A stretch of 64,000 nucleotides of DNA from Quillaja saponaria. Its lineage: Eukaryota; Streptophyta; Magnoliopsida; Fabales; Quillajaceae. Made by a program: the position numbers and the translations under genes. The stretch covers positions 6,758,001 to 6,822,000 of the forward strand of contig CM055617.1 in the NCBI GenBank assembly GCA_029379385.1, read 5' to 3'. The notes beneath the pieces were generated by a model, which saw only the letters and a list, made by a program, of their open reading frames with translations, made no database searches and was not told where the DNA came from. This document shows positions 1-12,800 of this stretch, piece by piece (the stretch's first letter is position 1; each line of letters begins with the position of its first letter).

Positions 1-3000
1 AGATGACCTAAAACTATATCATCAGCATGAATGTCACCTTCTGCAATGTCAACTAATGAGAGATCATATTGAATATTATATCATAATGACATATACATAA
101 ATTTGATTTTAAGATTAAATGAGCGAAACATATTAGCACTTCACCAAAGCTGTATAAGCTACAAGGGATATTCCAAGAACATACTCATTTGACATGAAAC
201 CAAGAGCGTAACTGCAGAGTTTTTTTATTTTTTATTTTTCCAAATGTGAACAAACTTCTATATTGTTTATTCTTATTATCACTTTTTAAAAGCACATAAG
301 AACGCATCATAGGGATAAATTAATAAGGATGAACAAAAAATAAATCTTGAACATAGGTTTTGCAGCAGTTACATAACATTGGAAAACAGATGAACTCCAA
401 TCTCCATGGGTTCTTTTATATGTTTTGTTTCATTTTCTACATTAGATTTATGAAATATTTTGTTTCCACTATCTTATTTGTTTCATTTTCTCATCCTAAT
501 ACTTGAAAATGAAAAGGTCCCAGACAAAATTTCATTATCATTAGGTAAACAAAAAATAAATGGTTTTAATTAACATGTACTATCAAAATGTTACATAATA
601 TATATAATGTACAATTGAGAAGTTTAAATTGTCATTGATTAAAGAAAGGAAAAGAAACTCAAATTTGTTAGTCATATATGCATGATTCTAATATATACCT
701 CTTTGATAGTAGCTTTCACAGGAACGCCAAGGACAGCAGCTCTGTTTAACAAACCATCTTTAAGAACCTAAGAAAAGAAAAACAACTGACTAGTTTAATA
801 ATCCTCTAATGTGAATAGCCACCTTTAATTCCACGTTTGAGTATGGTAATGCTAGGAGAACAGATATAGCAACAAAAATATTCATGAAAATCCAAAACAG
901 TACACCAAAAGGATATTATACAATGTTTATTAGGCAACAAGTTTGTAATAGACATATAGGGTTTGACGAAAAGCCTGTATGGTGCTCATGCAAACCATAT
1001 AAGGTTCTATACTCCTTCTTTAGATTCAAAACCGAGCACAATCCATGAATCTAGAGGTGAGTAACGAAAAAATGGTTCATATTTCTAAGTGGTATAAGAG
1101 ATTATTGATAAAACTATTTTCTATAGTAATATATGATGATTTCAACTTGCCTTTATGAGCATGTAACTTCTAGAAACATTAAAAGCAATTCATTAACTTG
1201 CACAAAAAATATTTATTTAACACGAACCTTTTCTACATCTCCTGACGTTACCAGAGGTCTAGCAGAATCATGAATGCAAACAAGCTCAGAGTTCAGATCA
1301 ACGGCCTGTAAGAAGAGGTAGCACTTGTCATTATCTAGCCTAGGCAGTATCTCACCCAAAATCACTATGAACTATCCATTTAATCCCTTTAATTGTATTT
1401 TATGCTTGTCTGAATGAATTACCAAAGATCAAGGTAAAGAGGTAAAGAACATGTTTAGATCAGCCAAATAGGATCACAATGGCAAGCATTAACAAATCCT
1501 ATCTGAGCAAAACTGGCTATGAGACCCCATTATTTTACATAAATTTCAAGCTAAGATGATTGGTTTATGCAGATAAATCTATTGCGTATTAACTTGATTA
1601 TGAGGTGTAAAAAGAGAAACTGATCTAGATGAAATTCCCTCAGAAGACCCAATTTCTTTGTTTCAATATTAAAGCAGTAAAGTAACCTTATTCTCCTCAC
1701 CACAGTATGCTGTTGGACTAGACATAAGACAGTCTATGAAGTTAAAATCCCTGAAGTTAAAATCCCTGAACCCAATTTTAATCTACAGTTAGAGTAACCC
1801 ATTTGAAAAAAAAAGAAAGAAAAGAAGAAGTCAAAGCACAGTTAACAAATGAAAAATTCTGTGTTAGGGTTTTAGGATCTAAGGATCTATGTTGTTGGAA
1901 GACCAATCGTTTAGGACTAGGTAGGGGTTATGGTAATTTAAAATCTTGGTTATGGGTTGTGAGCCGATGATCATGCAACCTGCAACCAAATACCCATTAC
2001 CAGTGAGCTTAGACTTATTACTCATAAACAACGACTCCAAAAATGCTATACTCGGTCATGGAACACAGTTTGCAGGGCATGAAGATCTTAGGCCCTGTGG
2101 ACCCTGGACCCATAACCCAAAAGCTTAACCATAAACCCAAAGTTCTACGGATTTAGGCTGTAGAATTTATCATGTAAAGAGTGAGAAGAGAGAGTGCTTT
2201 ACTATCAAAATAGCAAAATGAAGCAATGAACACACACCTGAAGTCCACTGTAAACAGAATTTTGTCTCTCCTTCCCAGGCTCTGTAAATTTAAGTTCCAC
2301 TTGAATATTTTCTTTGGCATCTAAAGAGACAATGGCAACTATTTGAAAATTTCCTTTAGCATTGTAGCCAAATAAAACATGCTAAAGAGGAACTAAAGAC
2401 ATAAAAGAAAATGGTGACCAAGAGGCAAATCTATGATGTGTGGAGGAAGCCAAAGACAAAGAAAATATGCACATTGAAAAGAGCCAGGGGGGTGGGGAGA
2501 GAGAGAGAGCAAGAAAGAGGCAGAGATCCAAAAACCTTCAAATATCTCCTTGTATGATGGATCACAAACAACAGTGATTTCTTTCACTTCAAACATCTCA
2601 GAGAAAATGTAAAAACTGCAAAAGGATCAGCAGATAAAGACAAGCAAACATAAGTAGAAGGAAAACAAAAATTAACTCCATGCCTACATTGTTTCAAGCA
2701 CTAAGTGACGTGATGTTTGTCACAAAGACCTTCGGAAGAATATTCTTACAGACTCGTGCACATTTTGTCAAAAACTCTTAATATTCCTACCTAATGAACT
2801 AAAATTCGTTTCGAGATACTGTTTCGATTAGCACAAAAATGGAAACGATTCGAGAAATAGTATAAAAACGGCATGAAAATGCTAATTTTTGTGGAAATGC
2901 ATAGAAATATATAATAAAACACATATTATAATAATTGTAGGTATCTAACATTATTAATTTAATACATAAAATACTATTAAATACATAACAAAATAAAATT

Positions 3001-5364
3001 CTAAACATAGATATACAACTTGGAAAAAAATATCAAATTACAATCACATCCAATTAACAGTAGAATAGCTAACAGGTGGTCAACCTATATTTAATTATGT
3101 TTTTTAATCTAAACCAACATATATATATTCTGAATTTTAATATTATTCATCACTAAGTTAAACTAAATTAACACAAAATATTTGTATAAAAATAAATAAA
3201 TAAAAGACCAAGAAACCTAACATGGGTGAAATCCTAAACAGAATTATCCTCGCTAAATTATACAATTTGAATATACATCAAATAAGATTAAAAAAAATAT
3301 TAAAATCCTAAAATATGAAAAGAACTAGAGCTAAAACTTTAGATTTTTAAATTCTGAAAATGCCCCGTATCGACTGGTTTTGTGTGAAAATAATCGAAAT
3401 GACCTCATTTCATGTAGAAACAGTGGTTGGGTTTCTATAAGTGAGTTTCGTTTCGAGTAGTGTGGAAACATGAACGTTTTGCATGTTTCGACCGCTTTGA
3501 TATGAATTTTTAAACTTTGTTCTCAGCTAGCATCGTTTTTGCATCCATAACTAACTGATCTCGGTAATTACAAAATAACTCTTTTTAAAGACTGATGCAA
3601 CCATATAGCCTCAGGTACCATCATGAATGTGTTATGTAGTGTTTCTCGTGGTCTATAGGAAGCATTCATATATTGTTAAACCAACAAGTGGCTTAATTGG
3701 TGACTTGTCCTATTACAACAATGTATGTTATCACTTTAACAATTAAGATATAGTTGGAGCAAAACTGTAGATAGCTTGAGCAATTGTCATTACCTATGCA
3801 ATGCAATCGGTTGACCTAAAAGTGGAAGATACTGCTTCGGCATGCTAGCCTGTCAAACATAACAAAACCATCATTTTGCAAACGAACAATTGACTAGGAC
3901 AAAGAAAATTGGGCAATTATTAATTACCTACAAAAATATCAACAACAACGACAACTTCGAGGTTAACAGGAGAAGGAATGCATCCACCGAGACTAGTATC
4001 AAAAGATTATGCTTATTTTTCATTAGAAGTTCAAGGATGATATAAAATATGATTACTCAGCCCAGAATTATATTAAAGAAAACCGAGAAAAATGATCCAT
4101 GATCTAATAGAATAAACTCCCATAAACAAGTGCAAAGTCCCAAGTTCTAACCTCCCTTCCCCCAAAATCAAAGTCCATATTTTATATGGACAAATGCTAA
4201 AAAGGAAGGTCTTGGATCATCCTTGTATATCTAGCAAGGTAATGCATTTAAATAGAGATAAAGTAGAGGTGTTTTGCTCAAATTTAAGGTGATGCCTACG
4301 GCCTACCTACTACTGGTTTACTAGCATTTTTTAGAGCTACAAACCAAAACCCTTGCACACCTCATCCAATTAAATAGAGATTGTTGTTCAAATTAATAAT
4401 GAAAGTAAGATCCAACAAATGGAAAATAACATCAAGAAAGTGATTAGGGGCCTTAAATTCTACTGAGTGTATGTGAAAAGGGCTTTGATCATGCTGATTT
4501 TTACTAACAGTTACATGATGACAAAGTTTAATTATTGGACCATATCCAGAAAGAAAGAAATTCCAAAATTCATTGTCGAATGGAATAATGTTTGTTATTC
4601 CATGAGAATAAAAGAACATATTGGGTTCCAAAATGAAATTTAAGGGGACAATGAGATGACATCATAAGATACATGATATAAAATCGGGATATCATCTTTA
4701 TGGATATCAATATCAATACCTAGTTAAGAAAAGAGAAATTACTTACTCCCATTCTTTTGCCCTTCCCTCCAGCCAAAAGAATTACTGAGACACTTTTCTC
4801 TTTCACAATGTGGGGTGAACTCTGTAAACCAACCTCAGTATAATTAAGAGGGTCAAAAGATTTAACCCGTTTCTGTTTACATATAACTTGATAAGAACCA
4901 CATCGAGTCACTTACTTCCTCAGTTCTTGCAGAACAGTAAGTGACCCTTGATTTTTCAATTCTTGCATTTTCCTTGAAACCAATTTTATAACCTGACAAC
5001 ACTAACTCAAATAAGATGCTGAAAAGTATCAAGTATGAATCAAAGATGGTGATAAAACAAAATGGAAACAAATTGCTTCAATGGCTTCTCTTAATAAACA
5101 AAATGCTTCATTTAGTAGAAGAATAATCAATTATGACATTACACAATTTATTTCCTTGTCTTATCTCAATTGAAAACAACCCAAATAGTAGATTAAAATT
5201 GAAAACAACCCAAAAATTGACTTGCCTGGAAATCGAAGCTTGAAATGCGAGGGAAGAGAAAGTGATTCGGCTAAAGTTCCCTGGTTTCAGGAGAACAATA
5301 ACCGAGAACAGGTAGAAGAAGAAAAACCAATACCTACTTGAAGAGGAGCTTGAATCAATACCAT
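1..5364 (-). CDS. ISPD: 2-C-methyl-D-erythritol 4-phosphate cytidylyltransferase, plastidial (partial, 3' end outside window)
   Basis: This enzyme joins MEP and CTP to give CDP-ME plus pyrophosphate in the plastid MEP pathway to isoprenoids. I place 8 exons on the minus strand: 5334-5364, 4916-4992, 4747-4821, 3794-3849, 2536-2615, 2238-2320, 1228-1305 and 699-767. All have GT/AG borders and the phases sum to 549 nt (183 codons). Seen motifs: the Gly-rich CTP loop [11 protein letters not shown] (exon 3), [14 protein letters not shown] (exon 4), [11 protein letters not shown] (exon 6) and [10 protein letters not shown] (exon 7). Exon 8 ends at VPVKATIKE, so about 90-100 C-terminal residues, including the conserved tail, must lie left of the window; I found no further exon in 1-698. 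The first two exons would encode a transit peptide; exon 1 (start ATG at 5362-5364) is the least certain, because it was chosen by phase and resemblance only. No disabling change is seen. Confidence 0.88.
2800..3535. repeat. Candidate decayed transposon insertion in an ISPD intron
   Basis: Within the ISPD intron 2616-3793, the two ends of this stretch are richer in CpG than the AT-rich middle and share the phrase TTCGTTTCGAG (near 2808 and 3448), along with GGAAAC and ACATG words. Nothing here looks coding. It could be a non-autonomous element. I could not find clear terminal repeats or a target-site duplication. Confidence 0.3.
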
Positions 5365-6139
5365 CTCTCTATGACTGTCCTGTCAGTCCCAGACACGGGA
5401 AGTTAGGAGTCACTGAGTCACAGAAATGAGTTGCATTTGGACAAATACAACAGCTAAAATATTAGGGAAAATTTTACAAGTTACAAAGTAAATTTATGAT
5501 TAATGTCACTTTTGGTCCCCTAACTATTAAAATGTTTCTAATTAATCACTTAATTTTAATTTGTTTTAATTTTAAACAATATTACTGTTTATTTTCCTAA
5601 TGAACAAGGGTGTAAAATCACCATGTCAATTTGCCTAAAGTACATGTCTTCTTTCAGTCTTTAGAATCTGAATCTGAATCTAAATCTAATCTATTATATT
5701 CATAAATTTAGCTTTAAATATAAGTTTATAAATTATTGATAAAATTACATTTTTTATTTTTTGCTCACAAATATTTAAATCTTGAATATTAAGGGTAAAG
5801 GAGTGCTCTCTATTTATGTAAGAAAAAACATAAATGAAAAATTACTTACTATTAAAAAATTTAAGAACTTCTATTTGGGACTAGATTTTGAGAGAGACCA
5901 ATATTTAAATTGAACTTACTAGGAAACCAATTGGAAAATTCTTAATATTTAGAGGACTGAACGTGAAATTTGTCTTTTTTCTTTTCTTTTTTTTTACTCT
6001 CTTTCCTTGTGTGCAAGCCCAGTCTGGTTATGGGTCAGGCAATACCCGGCCCGAAACGCATAGACAAAACAAAATGCAAAATCCCAATCGGAGCATTTCT
6101 GAGAAGACAGAGAAAGAGAAACAGTGAAGGCAAGTGAAA
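5365..6139. promoter_or_regulatory. Divergent intergenic region between ISPD and NDUFB3
   Basis: This 775-bp spacer separates two start codons facing away from each other, so it must contain both promoters and both 5' leaders. The side next to NDUFB3 has a long pyrimidine tract (about 5971-6005), then a G/A-rich leader. The centre is AT-rich. I see no convincing single TATA box for either gene. Shared regulation is possible but only inferred from geometry. Confidence 0.6.
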
Positions 6140-6364
6140 ATGGCGAACAAGCCTTTGGGACCTACAGGGGAGTTCTTCAGGAGGAGGGATGAGTGGAGGA
6201 AGCATCCGATGGTGAACAATCAGCTGCGACACGCCACTCCCGGACTCGGCATAGCCCTTGTCGCCTTCGGCATCTACCTTGTTGGGGAACAAGTCTACAA
6301 CAGGCTCTATGCTCCTTCTCATCAGTCTCACTCCTCTACTTCCTCGTCTCATGCTTCTCACTGA
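6140..6364 (+). CDS. NDUFB3: NADH dehydrogenase [ubiquinone] 1 beta subcomplex subunit 3 (B12), mitochondrial complex I
   Basis: A small accessory subunit of the membrane arm of mitochondrial complex I, 74 residues in one exon, the usual plant length. Diagnostic stretch GEFFRRRDEWRKHP near the N-terminus, then one hydrophobic membrane segment at about residues 37-54 (GLGIALVAFGIYLVGEQVY) and a short Ser/His-rich tail ending TGA at 6362-6364. The start is the ATG at 6140; the two upstream in-frame codons begin with GTG, so a longer protein is not supported. It lies head to head with ISPD. The sequence is clean, with no frameshift or premature stop. Confidence 0.93.
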   Translation: MANKPLGPTGEFFRRRDEWRKHPMVNNQLRHATPGLGIALVAFGIYLVGEQVYNRLYAPSHQSHSSTSSSHASH

Positions 6365-8882
6365 TAATGGGGAATATGGGTTGGCTCGTTTTGCAGGTGG
6401 TTCGATTTCTATCAACTTCTTCTCTGTTGCAATTCATTATTGTCTTCAAAAATTAGGGTTTTTAGTTTATTGCTAATAATTAGAATTGGATTTGCTATAC
6501 TTCCCTTTTTAAATAATGATCACTTATGATGATTGATCAAACAATAAATTGGACCACCTATATATGCATCTGTAGTGGATTGGTATGAATGTGATACTTT
6601 TTGGAAAGGTATAAGCTTCGTGTTAGTTGAGAGATTGGTTCCCTGAGCCATTTGTCAACTAAGGTGTTTTGCTTTCATATTCCTTTTCTATTGTCCTTGT
6701 TGGAAGTTTTAGAATTTGGGTAGTCTTTTGGGTATAATGAGTGGTGAGTGTGAACGTGGGACTTGGTTCATATTGATCAAAAGAATTTAATTTTAGGCAT
6801 TAGTAGACTAAAAATAGTAGCAAGGCTAAAGGGCTAGATAATTGGTATTGTGAACCTCAATTGTGGGATAAACTTCATATCTTTGAAACTAGATTATGGC
6901 CTACCTGCAGTTTGTTAAATTCAATTATATGATGCCTTTTGTAGTGGTTGTTTTCTTTTACATATCAAAGTATCAAATTATCAAGATGATATGGAGGAAG
7001 ATATGAAGAAAAATACTCCTATAAGATTGACTTCTCCTCAACAAGAAATATATGTTGATATTGCCACAAAAAAATCTGTAGGCTTACTTGTCAAATACTC
7101 GTATTTTTATGATCTGGTTGGTTTTTGTTAGTTTATCCTTTGTCATTCACTTTCTCTAGTTCGTTGTGTTGATATGCTCGAAAGTAATGGGTTTCTTCTC
7201 ATTTAAAATGAAGTTGCTTTGTTGCGAGAATCTCCCCTTATGTCAGTAAAAGGATAACATTCTTTGTTATGCAATAAAGAAAGTGGTCTGTGGAAAAGAC
7301 ATTCAATTAAAGAAGCATTCTTCTGATGTAATTGTAGATTTGAGTTGCAAAATGCAAACTATTGGACTGTAAATTTAATATATGACTAGTGTTAGAAGTG
7401 TTTGTATCACTACACTTTATAATAATTTGTAGTTCCTAGTAACAGGATCAGGTGACATTTAAATGTTACGTGTGTGACGTGAAATGTGATAACCATGGAG
7501 GATTTGATTTAATCTGAAGGCAGCTAATTTTCCCATATCTTTGTTTCCTCTAAGATGCAATTATGATGGTTTCCTGGAATAAACTGGTAAAACATAAGCA
7601 TAGAATTCCTGTTTTTTCTCTTTGGTGAATTAATAGTCTTTCTTCCTTTGGTAAGAGTAAAAACAAATTTTGGTGTCTGCACTGCAAATTGCTTACAAAT
7701 AGCTGATCTTGCAGGTGGATGCTTGGCAGAACGAACAATGCTTGGACTTTTGTATTTCTCTTTCTTATGTTTATGTTCTCATAATAAGCTTTCCATTGAC
7801 ATGGAACTTGAAGCTTTGAATGTAGATGTGTCATACTGCTGTCTTTTAATTTATCACTCAATTTATGGCTACACTGGATGGCTGAATGTTTGTCTTTCTA
7901 TGTTTGCTTGGTTTGCTAATGCTACAACAAAATATACTTCATTCTTTTTGGGAGTGTAAATGTACTGAATGTGCTTCACCTATATATTTTACTTCTAGTG
8001 ATTATAAGAACTAGAAAGCTGCTGAGCTACGTTAGCTTTTGTAGATGAGGAGTGTCTACAAGTATTTGTCAAAAACCTTAAATTTCAGTATTCCTTTCAC
8101 CCTTATGTGCCTCAAATGTTTGAGATGGGTATAAAATCCCTCTTCATGTTGTCGTTGCCAACACTGTTAACATTTTGGGAATTGAATAAAAGTTAATTTT
8201 AGCTCAACAATAAATAAAAACGGATGAATCTAATATTATGCGAATACATGGTCTGACGTGTGATCAACCACGTTATGAATACAAAGATGGCATTGGAACA
8301 ATTCTGAAAGTACATAGAGGACAATGGAAAATCTAATTATTTATTATGTTGAAATGTTACTAAAATTCCATGACTCGGTGAAAGTCATGCTCAAAAACGA
8401 TTTTGAAGCTCGACTTTTGCAGGGAAAACGCTGACATTTGAGGACCTCACAATTAGCCATTGCAGGTCCTATGAACTGGCTAGATGCATATATCAAAATA
8501 CATACTCTAGCTATAAGTATTGGTAAAGGAATCAGTACCATTGTGAATCCAATCAATATGATCAATCAAATGGCCGTTTTAACCTGGCACTGAATCAATT
8601 CTGATAAATAACTTGCACATAAAATATTAGTAGGGCAAATTGATCAACCTAATGGACACCAATTAATGAAATGAGGTCATTATCAACTGAGTTGGCCTGA
8701 GGATCGAAACAAAAAATCAAGGATTACCTTGGATGAACAGAAAAAAGCATCCCATTAGACTTCATCAGATACATTTGTGAACATAACTTTAAAATAATAA
8801 ACCTACAATTTATACCCCCAGAATTCAAGCCATGGACATCACAAACACACAACCCAAGAGAATAGCAGCAAATACATATAAA
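6365..8882. other. Intergenic region, no gene recognised
   Basis: Between the NDUFB3 stop and the end of the F-box gene. The first few hundred bases should include the NDUFB3 3' UTR. Short open frames at 7550-7959 and 8344-8565 have no recognisable domain. No RNA gene or repeat family recognised. Confidence 0.5.
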
Positions 8883-10244
8883 TCATGGTGTTTGTGTTGA
8901 GGCATGTATAATCTCAACTTTAAGCTGTGTGCCCTGAATAACATCCCTCAGAGAAGCAAAACTTGGAGAGTGAGGAACAACTTGAAAGTTTGATGAGATG
9001 CCATTGATGTTAATCTCTTTAAACCCTTTTTTCTCAGGGCTGTAACAAAACAGAGAACCTGAAGGACAATCCTGCAGCGCCATATCCCCACAATTAGTAA
9101 ACCCTATAGGTTTCTGCTTGTGATCACTGAGCTCCAACCCACAGTAGAATTTGATGTCAATTGTAAACCTCTTAGCCCAAGATTCCTTCTTTCCATACTC
9201 ATTCATCACCCATGCTTCAAAAACATTACCTTCAAAAACATAACATAGACACAGGCATCCTTTTAATACCAGAACATTAATCCATGAAATTTTATTCATA
9301 TATTTCACATCCAAATGAATGGGTGGTGGCACGGGTTGAAATTCATCCTTATCAAAATCAAATGAATATATCAATTCAGAACTTGCAGAACTATTACTAA
9401 TCCAATGAACAGAACCATTAAGGAATGGATCAAAATTGGGTCTCCTTGGATCCGAAGATGGGACATCTTCAATTACCTTCCATGATGAGTTCTTTCCAAT
9501 TGTGTATACCCAAGCCATTCTACTCTTAGCCGACCCTAATCCTAATCCTAATCCCAAGTGGAGAATCTTATATTCCTTAGTCTTGGGACTAAACCCAAAA
9601 TAATAAGCAATTTGATAATCATGATCAGTACTTGGTAGAGGTGGAATTAGCACAAACTCACCTAAAACTGGATTACAAACCCAATATTGATGCACTTTAG
9701 GTATAATTACTCTTCTAAAATTGTACAAACATACAAAACCATTGCAAGAATTCACCAATTTCGTAGAACATCCAAGCTTAACCCACCTCCCTGTATAATT
9801 CTCTAGCAAACCTCGTGCCGCAGACGAAATGTGAATTGAAGGAGCATCACAGCTATCAATTTGAAAAAGGTTTTGCAAATCCGACAAGATAATGAATGAA
9901 GTAGGAGGAGGCCTTTGGATAAAAAGTTGTATGAATAAAGAATTGGTAACAGAATTGCGAAAAGCTTTAGAAACACAACGACAACAAAAGATTGACCATA
10001 CTGGTAATCTAGATAATATGTCAGATCGAATTTCAGATGGGAGATCCCAAAATCGAAACCCTAGAAATTGTTCTTGTTTTTTGTGGGTGATAATACTGAT
10101 GGGTAGATTCTTAGGTGGATGGACATACCGGGAAGTGATCAGATGATGGATCCGACGGGAATTGAGCTGACCTAGTAGAGGAGACCGTCGCAGCCTTCGA
10201 TTAATCCGAGGAGACTTCGCCATGAAATCAGGGAAAGAGTTCAA
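8883..10244 (-). CDS. F-box protein with F-box associated (FBA) interaction domain
   Basis: A single-exon, 453-residue open frame, within the usual size of plant F-box/FBA proteins. Such proteins bind SKP1 through the F-box and recruit substrates to an SCF ubiquitin ligase. The F-box covers about residues 66-105: WDLPSEIRSDILSRLP, then CCRCVSKAFRN. The FBA region follows from about residue 150, with the family signatures LVNSCNGFVCL, VCNPVLGEFVLIPP, YYFGFSPKTKEYKIL, DPFLNGSVHWI and FDFDKDEFQPVPPP. The 65-residue basic N-terminal extension is unusual; translation could start at Met8 instead (10223). A run of alternating Gly-Leu comes from a (CCTAAT)n-like tract at about 9533-9555. Unlike the four relics to its right, this frame is intact, and its sequence differs clearly from them. 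The substrate is unknown. Confidence 0.88.
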   Translation of the reverse strand: MNSFPDFMAKSPRINRRLRRSPLLGQLNSRRIHHLITSRYVHPPKNLPISIITHKKQEQFLGFRFWDLPSEIRSDILSRLPVWSIFCCRCVSKAFRNSVTNSLFIQLFIQRPPPTSFIILSDLQNLFQIDSCDAPSIHISSAARGLLENYTGRWVKLGCSTKLVNSCNGFVCLYNFRRVIIPKVHQYWVCNPVLGEFVLIPPLPSTDHDYQIAYYFGFSPKTKEYKILHLGLGLGLGSAKSRMAWVYTIGKNSSWKVIEDVPSSDPRRPNFDPFLNGSVHWISNSSASSELIYSFDFDKDEFQPVPPPIHLDVKYMNKISWINVLVLKGCLCLCYVFEGNVFEAWVMNEYGKKESWAKRFTIDIKFYCGLELSDHKQKPIGFTNCGDMALQDCPSGSLFCYSPEKKGFKEININGISSNFQVVPHSPSFASLRDVIQGTQLKVEIIHASTQTP

Positions 10245-12295
10245 ATTCCTAGGATGATTGATTTCTTATGACCACTGAAACGTGAAACATATATATATAT
10301 ATATATTTTATTTTATTTTTTTGTAATAAAATTAATTCCATAAGTCGTGCGTGATGGTTATACTTTGTCACGAGCCGGGGAGCTCAATCAAGAATCTCTT
10401 TCGTCACCTTGTGGTTCCGCGAAGAGTCATTTTTCATTGTTGGTTTTTCGGGTTTTTTCTTATTAGACCATCTTCCAGATGATAAATAAGACTAGGTTAA
10501 ATGAAAAAATCATTTTGATAATTAAACAGTTAAAAACTAGAAAATTGATAAAATCAATATCACGTTAATAAATTCGAACCGATTTGTTTAATTATTATTT
10601 GTATTAATGATTAGTAAAATATTTTTACTTTATATTACAGGATTAATTAAATAATTATATTTTATATTGATATTATATTTATTATTTTGATTCATAAGTT
10701 GAAACTTAAATATTATAATTCACAATAAATCAATCAATTGATATATTAAATATTAATAATTATATTTGACTATTTGTGATTCGATTTTCTTGTTATAATA
10801 AATATTGAATTTTTTTTATTGTGTATTTAGTATTTATAATTAATTATTAATTATATAATATGAATAATATTTAAAATATATAATTAAATATATTTATGAC
10901 ATTATCTGATATGACTGTCAGTCTGACCCTGGTTTAAACATTAACGCAAGTCTCGATAAATTTTTTGAGTCGATCATCAGTCCTGTTTTTAAAATATTAC
11001 TTCTAACAATATTCTATTCCAAGATTCAAATTTATGTTATCACCTTAAGAAGTGCAACTTGCTTACTATTGTATCTAATTTTGTTTGTGCCAACATTTAT
11101 TTTTATCTGAGAATAAACCAATAAAGATCATTAGAGTTAATTTGAAAATAGAATTCAAATTTTTTTTATTGCTTGAATATATTAAGTAGGAAGAGAAAAT
11201 TACATCTATCATAAACTATCACTACACTTATAAGGCATCAAAATCATAAATTATAAAGTGTCATGCATCACACCAAAGTTCGTACGTATAATACAAATAA
11301 CTAATCAGAATATAAATGTGACATTAAAATAACAAATCAGATGACGCCACGTGTTTAAACTAATTTACATGTCGATTACATATAAATAATCGTAGCCGAT
11401 AAAATCTCATCACGTGTCAATTATAACAAGAGATAACAAATATTTTGAAACGACGGCATAACACATGTCGTTCGTAAAATTTAGCCACATGACGTGGAAC
11501 TCTTCTTAAAACTCCATATAAATAGAGGGGCCCCACTATTTTGGACGGGGAGAACAAGAGGGAAAAATAGAAGAATCATATTCAAAATCATTTTATTTGG
11601 GATCAATTAATAAATAAATGTGACACATTTAAGAAATAGGGAGCAAAATTAAGATTACTTTAATTTTAAGTAGAAGTACTATACTATTCTTTTTATTTAT
11701 TTTTTATTTTTTATATATGATGAAATAAGTAAAAACCATCTTGATTTGAACTGTTAGAGATTTTGATATTTGTATACATATTTCTCATGTAACATTTCTC
11801 ATATAATTCTCTCATTGCTAACATAATCATGAATCTCTTCATGTCGGGAAGGCGTTTGGGGTGAGAAATGAATTTTTCCAGAGAAGGAGGAGAAAATGAA
11901 GTTTTGGGAGATATAGGGTTCATATATTAACAGAGAGTTCAGAGGGAGAAGAGATGAAAATAGTTGGCATCTCTATATCTAATTTACTTGTATCCCTCCA
12001 TATAAAACTAAATTATAATTTTTCATCTAATAATAATAAACAAGTATATATTGTATTTAATTATCTAAGAAGGTGTCCGATTCGATTTGAGATTTTTCTC
12101 TATAAACACTATAAAGAAGAAAAATGAAAAATTAGTGTGACACATAAGATTGAGTCAATAGACTGAATCACGTAAATTTATTGCATTCAACTTTAATATT
12201 CTTCAGTTCGTAACTGCAGTCTTATGAATGTATAGCGTCTTACCATCGTCTGATGGTCCCCATACACTTGTTCCGGGCATATAAGATGGTGTTAA
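10245..12295. other. AT-rich intergenic region
   Basis: It holds the F-box promoter (an AT dinucleotide tract at about 10292-10308, close to the start codon) and a separate plus-strand promoter-like block at 11347-11525. Short open frames such as 11711-11923 show no family resemblance. Confidence 0.5.
11347..11525 (+). promoter_or_regulatory. Promoter-like block: ACGT-core boxes and a TATA box without a recognisable gene
   Basis: Three ACGT-core elements occur in about 150 bp: CCACGTGT (11347-11354), CACGTGTC (11411-11418) and GACGTGG (11491-11497). A canonical TATAAATAG follows at 11517-11525. This is the layout of an ABA- or light-responsive plus-strand promoter (G-box/ABRE type, bZIP or bHLH targets). 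No long frame follows; only F-box relics on the other strand start 770 bp on. It could be an orphan promoter, the edge of a transposon, or the start of a non-coding transcript. Confidence 0.4.
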
Positions 12296-12800
12296 TAATT
12301 AAAGACAGCCTCTTACGTACAAATTAATCCCAATTGTAGGTATATATGATGGAATATTAATCTTGTAGAACTGCTCATTTTCAACATGAAAATACCATAA
12401 CCTACACTTATTGTTACCCATCATATGTAGAGCACTATGCATTAATATTACATAGAAACAAATATGACTTATTGTATCAAATCTCCGAGACTGAGTTCCA
12501 ACCATCTGGAAATACTCCAGTGTACTAATTCAAGAGAAACATCGACTTGTAAAAATGAAGTTTTACAAGAAGAAAATCGTTTGCTGCTTAACTTAGAACT
12601 GCTCATTCTCAAACATGAAACAACCATAATTTACACTGATTATTACCAATCAAACAATACTGATCTTCAGCCTTATGTATAAGTTTTATAACTCCATGGT
12701 TTAACAAATCCTGCCGAACCTAACGACAAAAGTTTTGTTTGCTGAATTGGTGGGGATTCAACAAACTCATTCAATTCTGGAATGGTAAATTTATATCAGA
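12296..12800 (-). pseudogene. F-box/FBA gene relic 1 (middle part only)
   Basis: Pieces of the FBA domain read on the minus strand. IPELNEFVESPP (near 12740-12780) matches the NPVLNEFVECPP box of relic 3. MVGTQSRRFDTISHI followed by WYFHVENEQFYKINIP (12330-12505) matches its HTVGSKCWRSIS and LFDVENKKFYRFPAP segments. The pieces are in different frames with stops between them. A second weak copy of the W-FHV-EQF segment (about 12580-12640) points to a further internal duplication. The F-box itself is absent. Confidence 0.65.

Noticed and set aside
1..698. A further ISPD exon
   Set aside because: I looked on the minus strand for the LDRKTLWEMQTPQ-type segment that should follow ATIKE and found none; a GCAG near 18-22 is followed by a frame that does not fit the family.
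6193..6476. Two further frames overlapping NDUFB3
   Set aside because: Out-of-frame readings of the same DNA; only the 6140 frame matches a family.
9892..10146. 84-codon plus-strand frame
   Set aside because: Antisense to the F-box domain of the intact gene.
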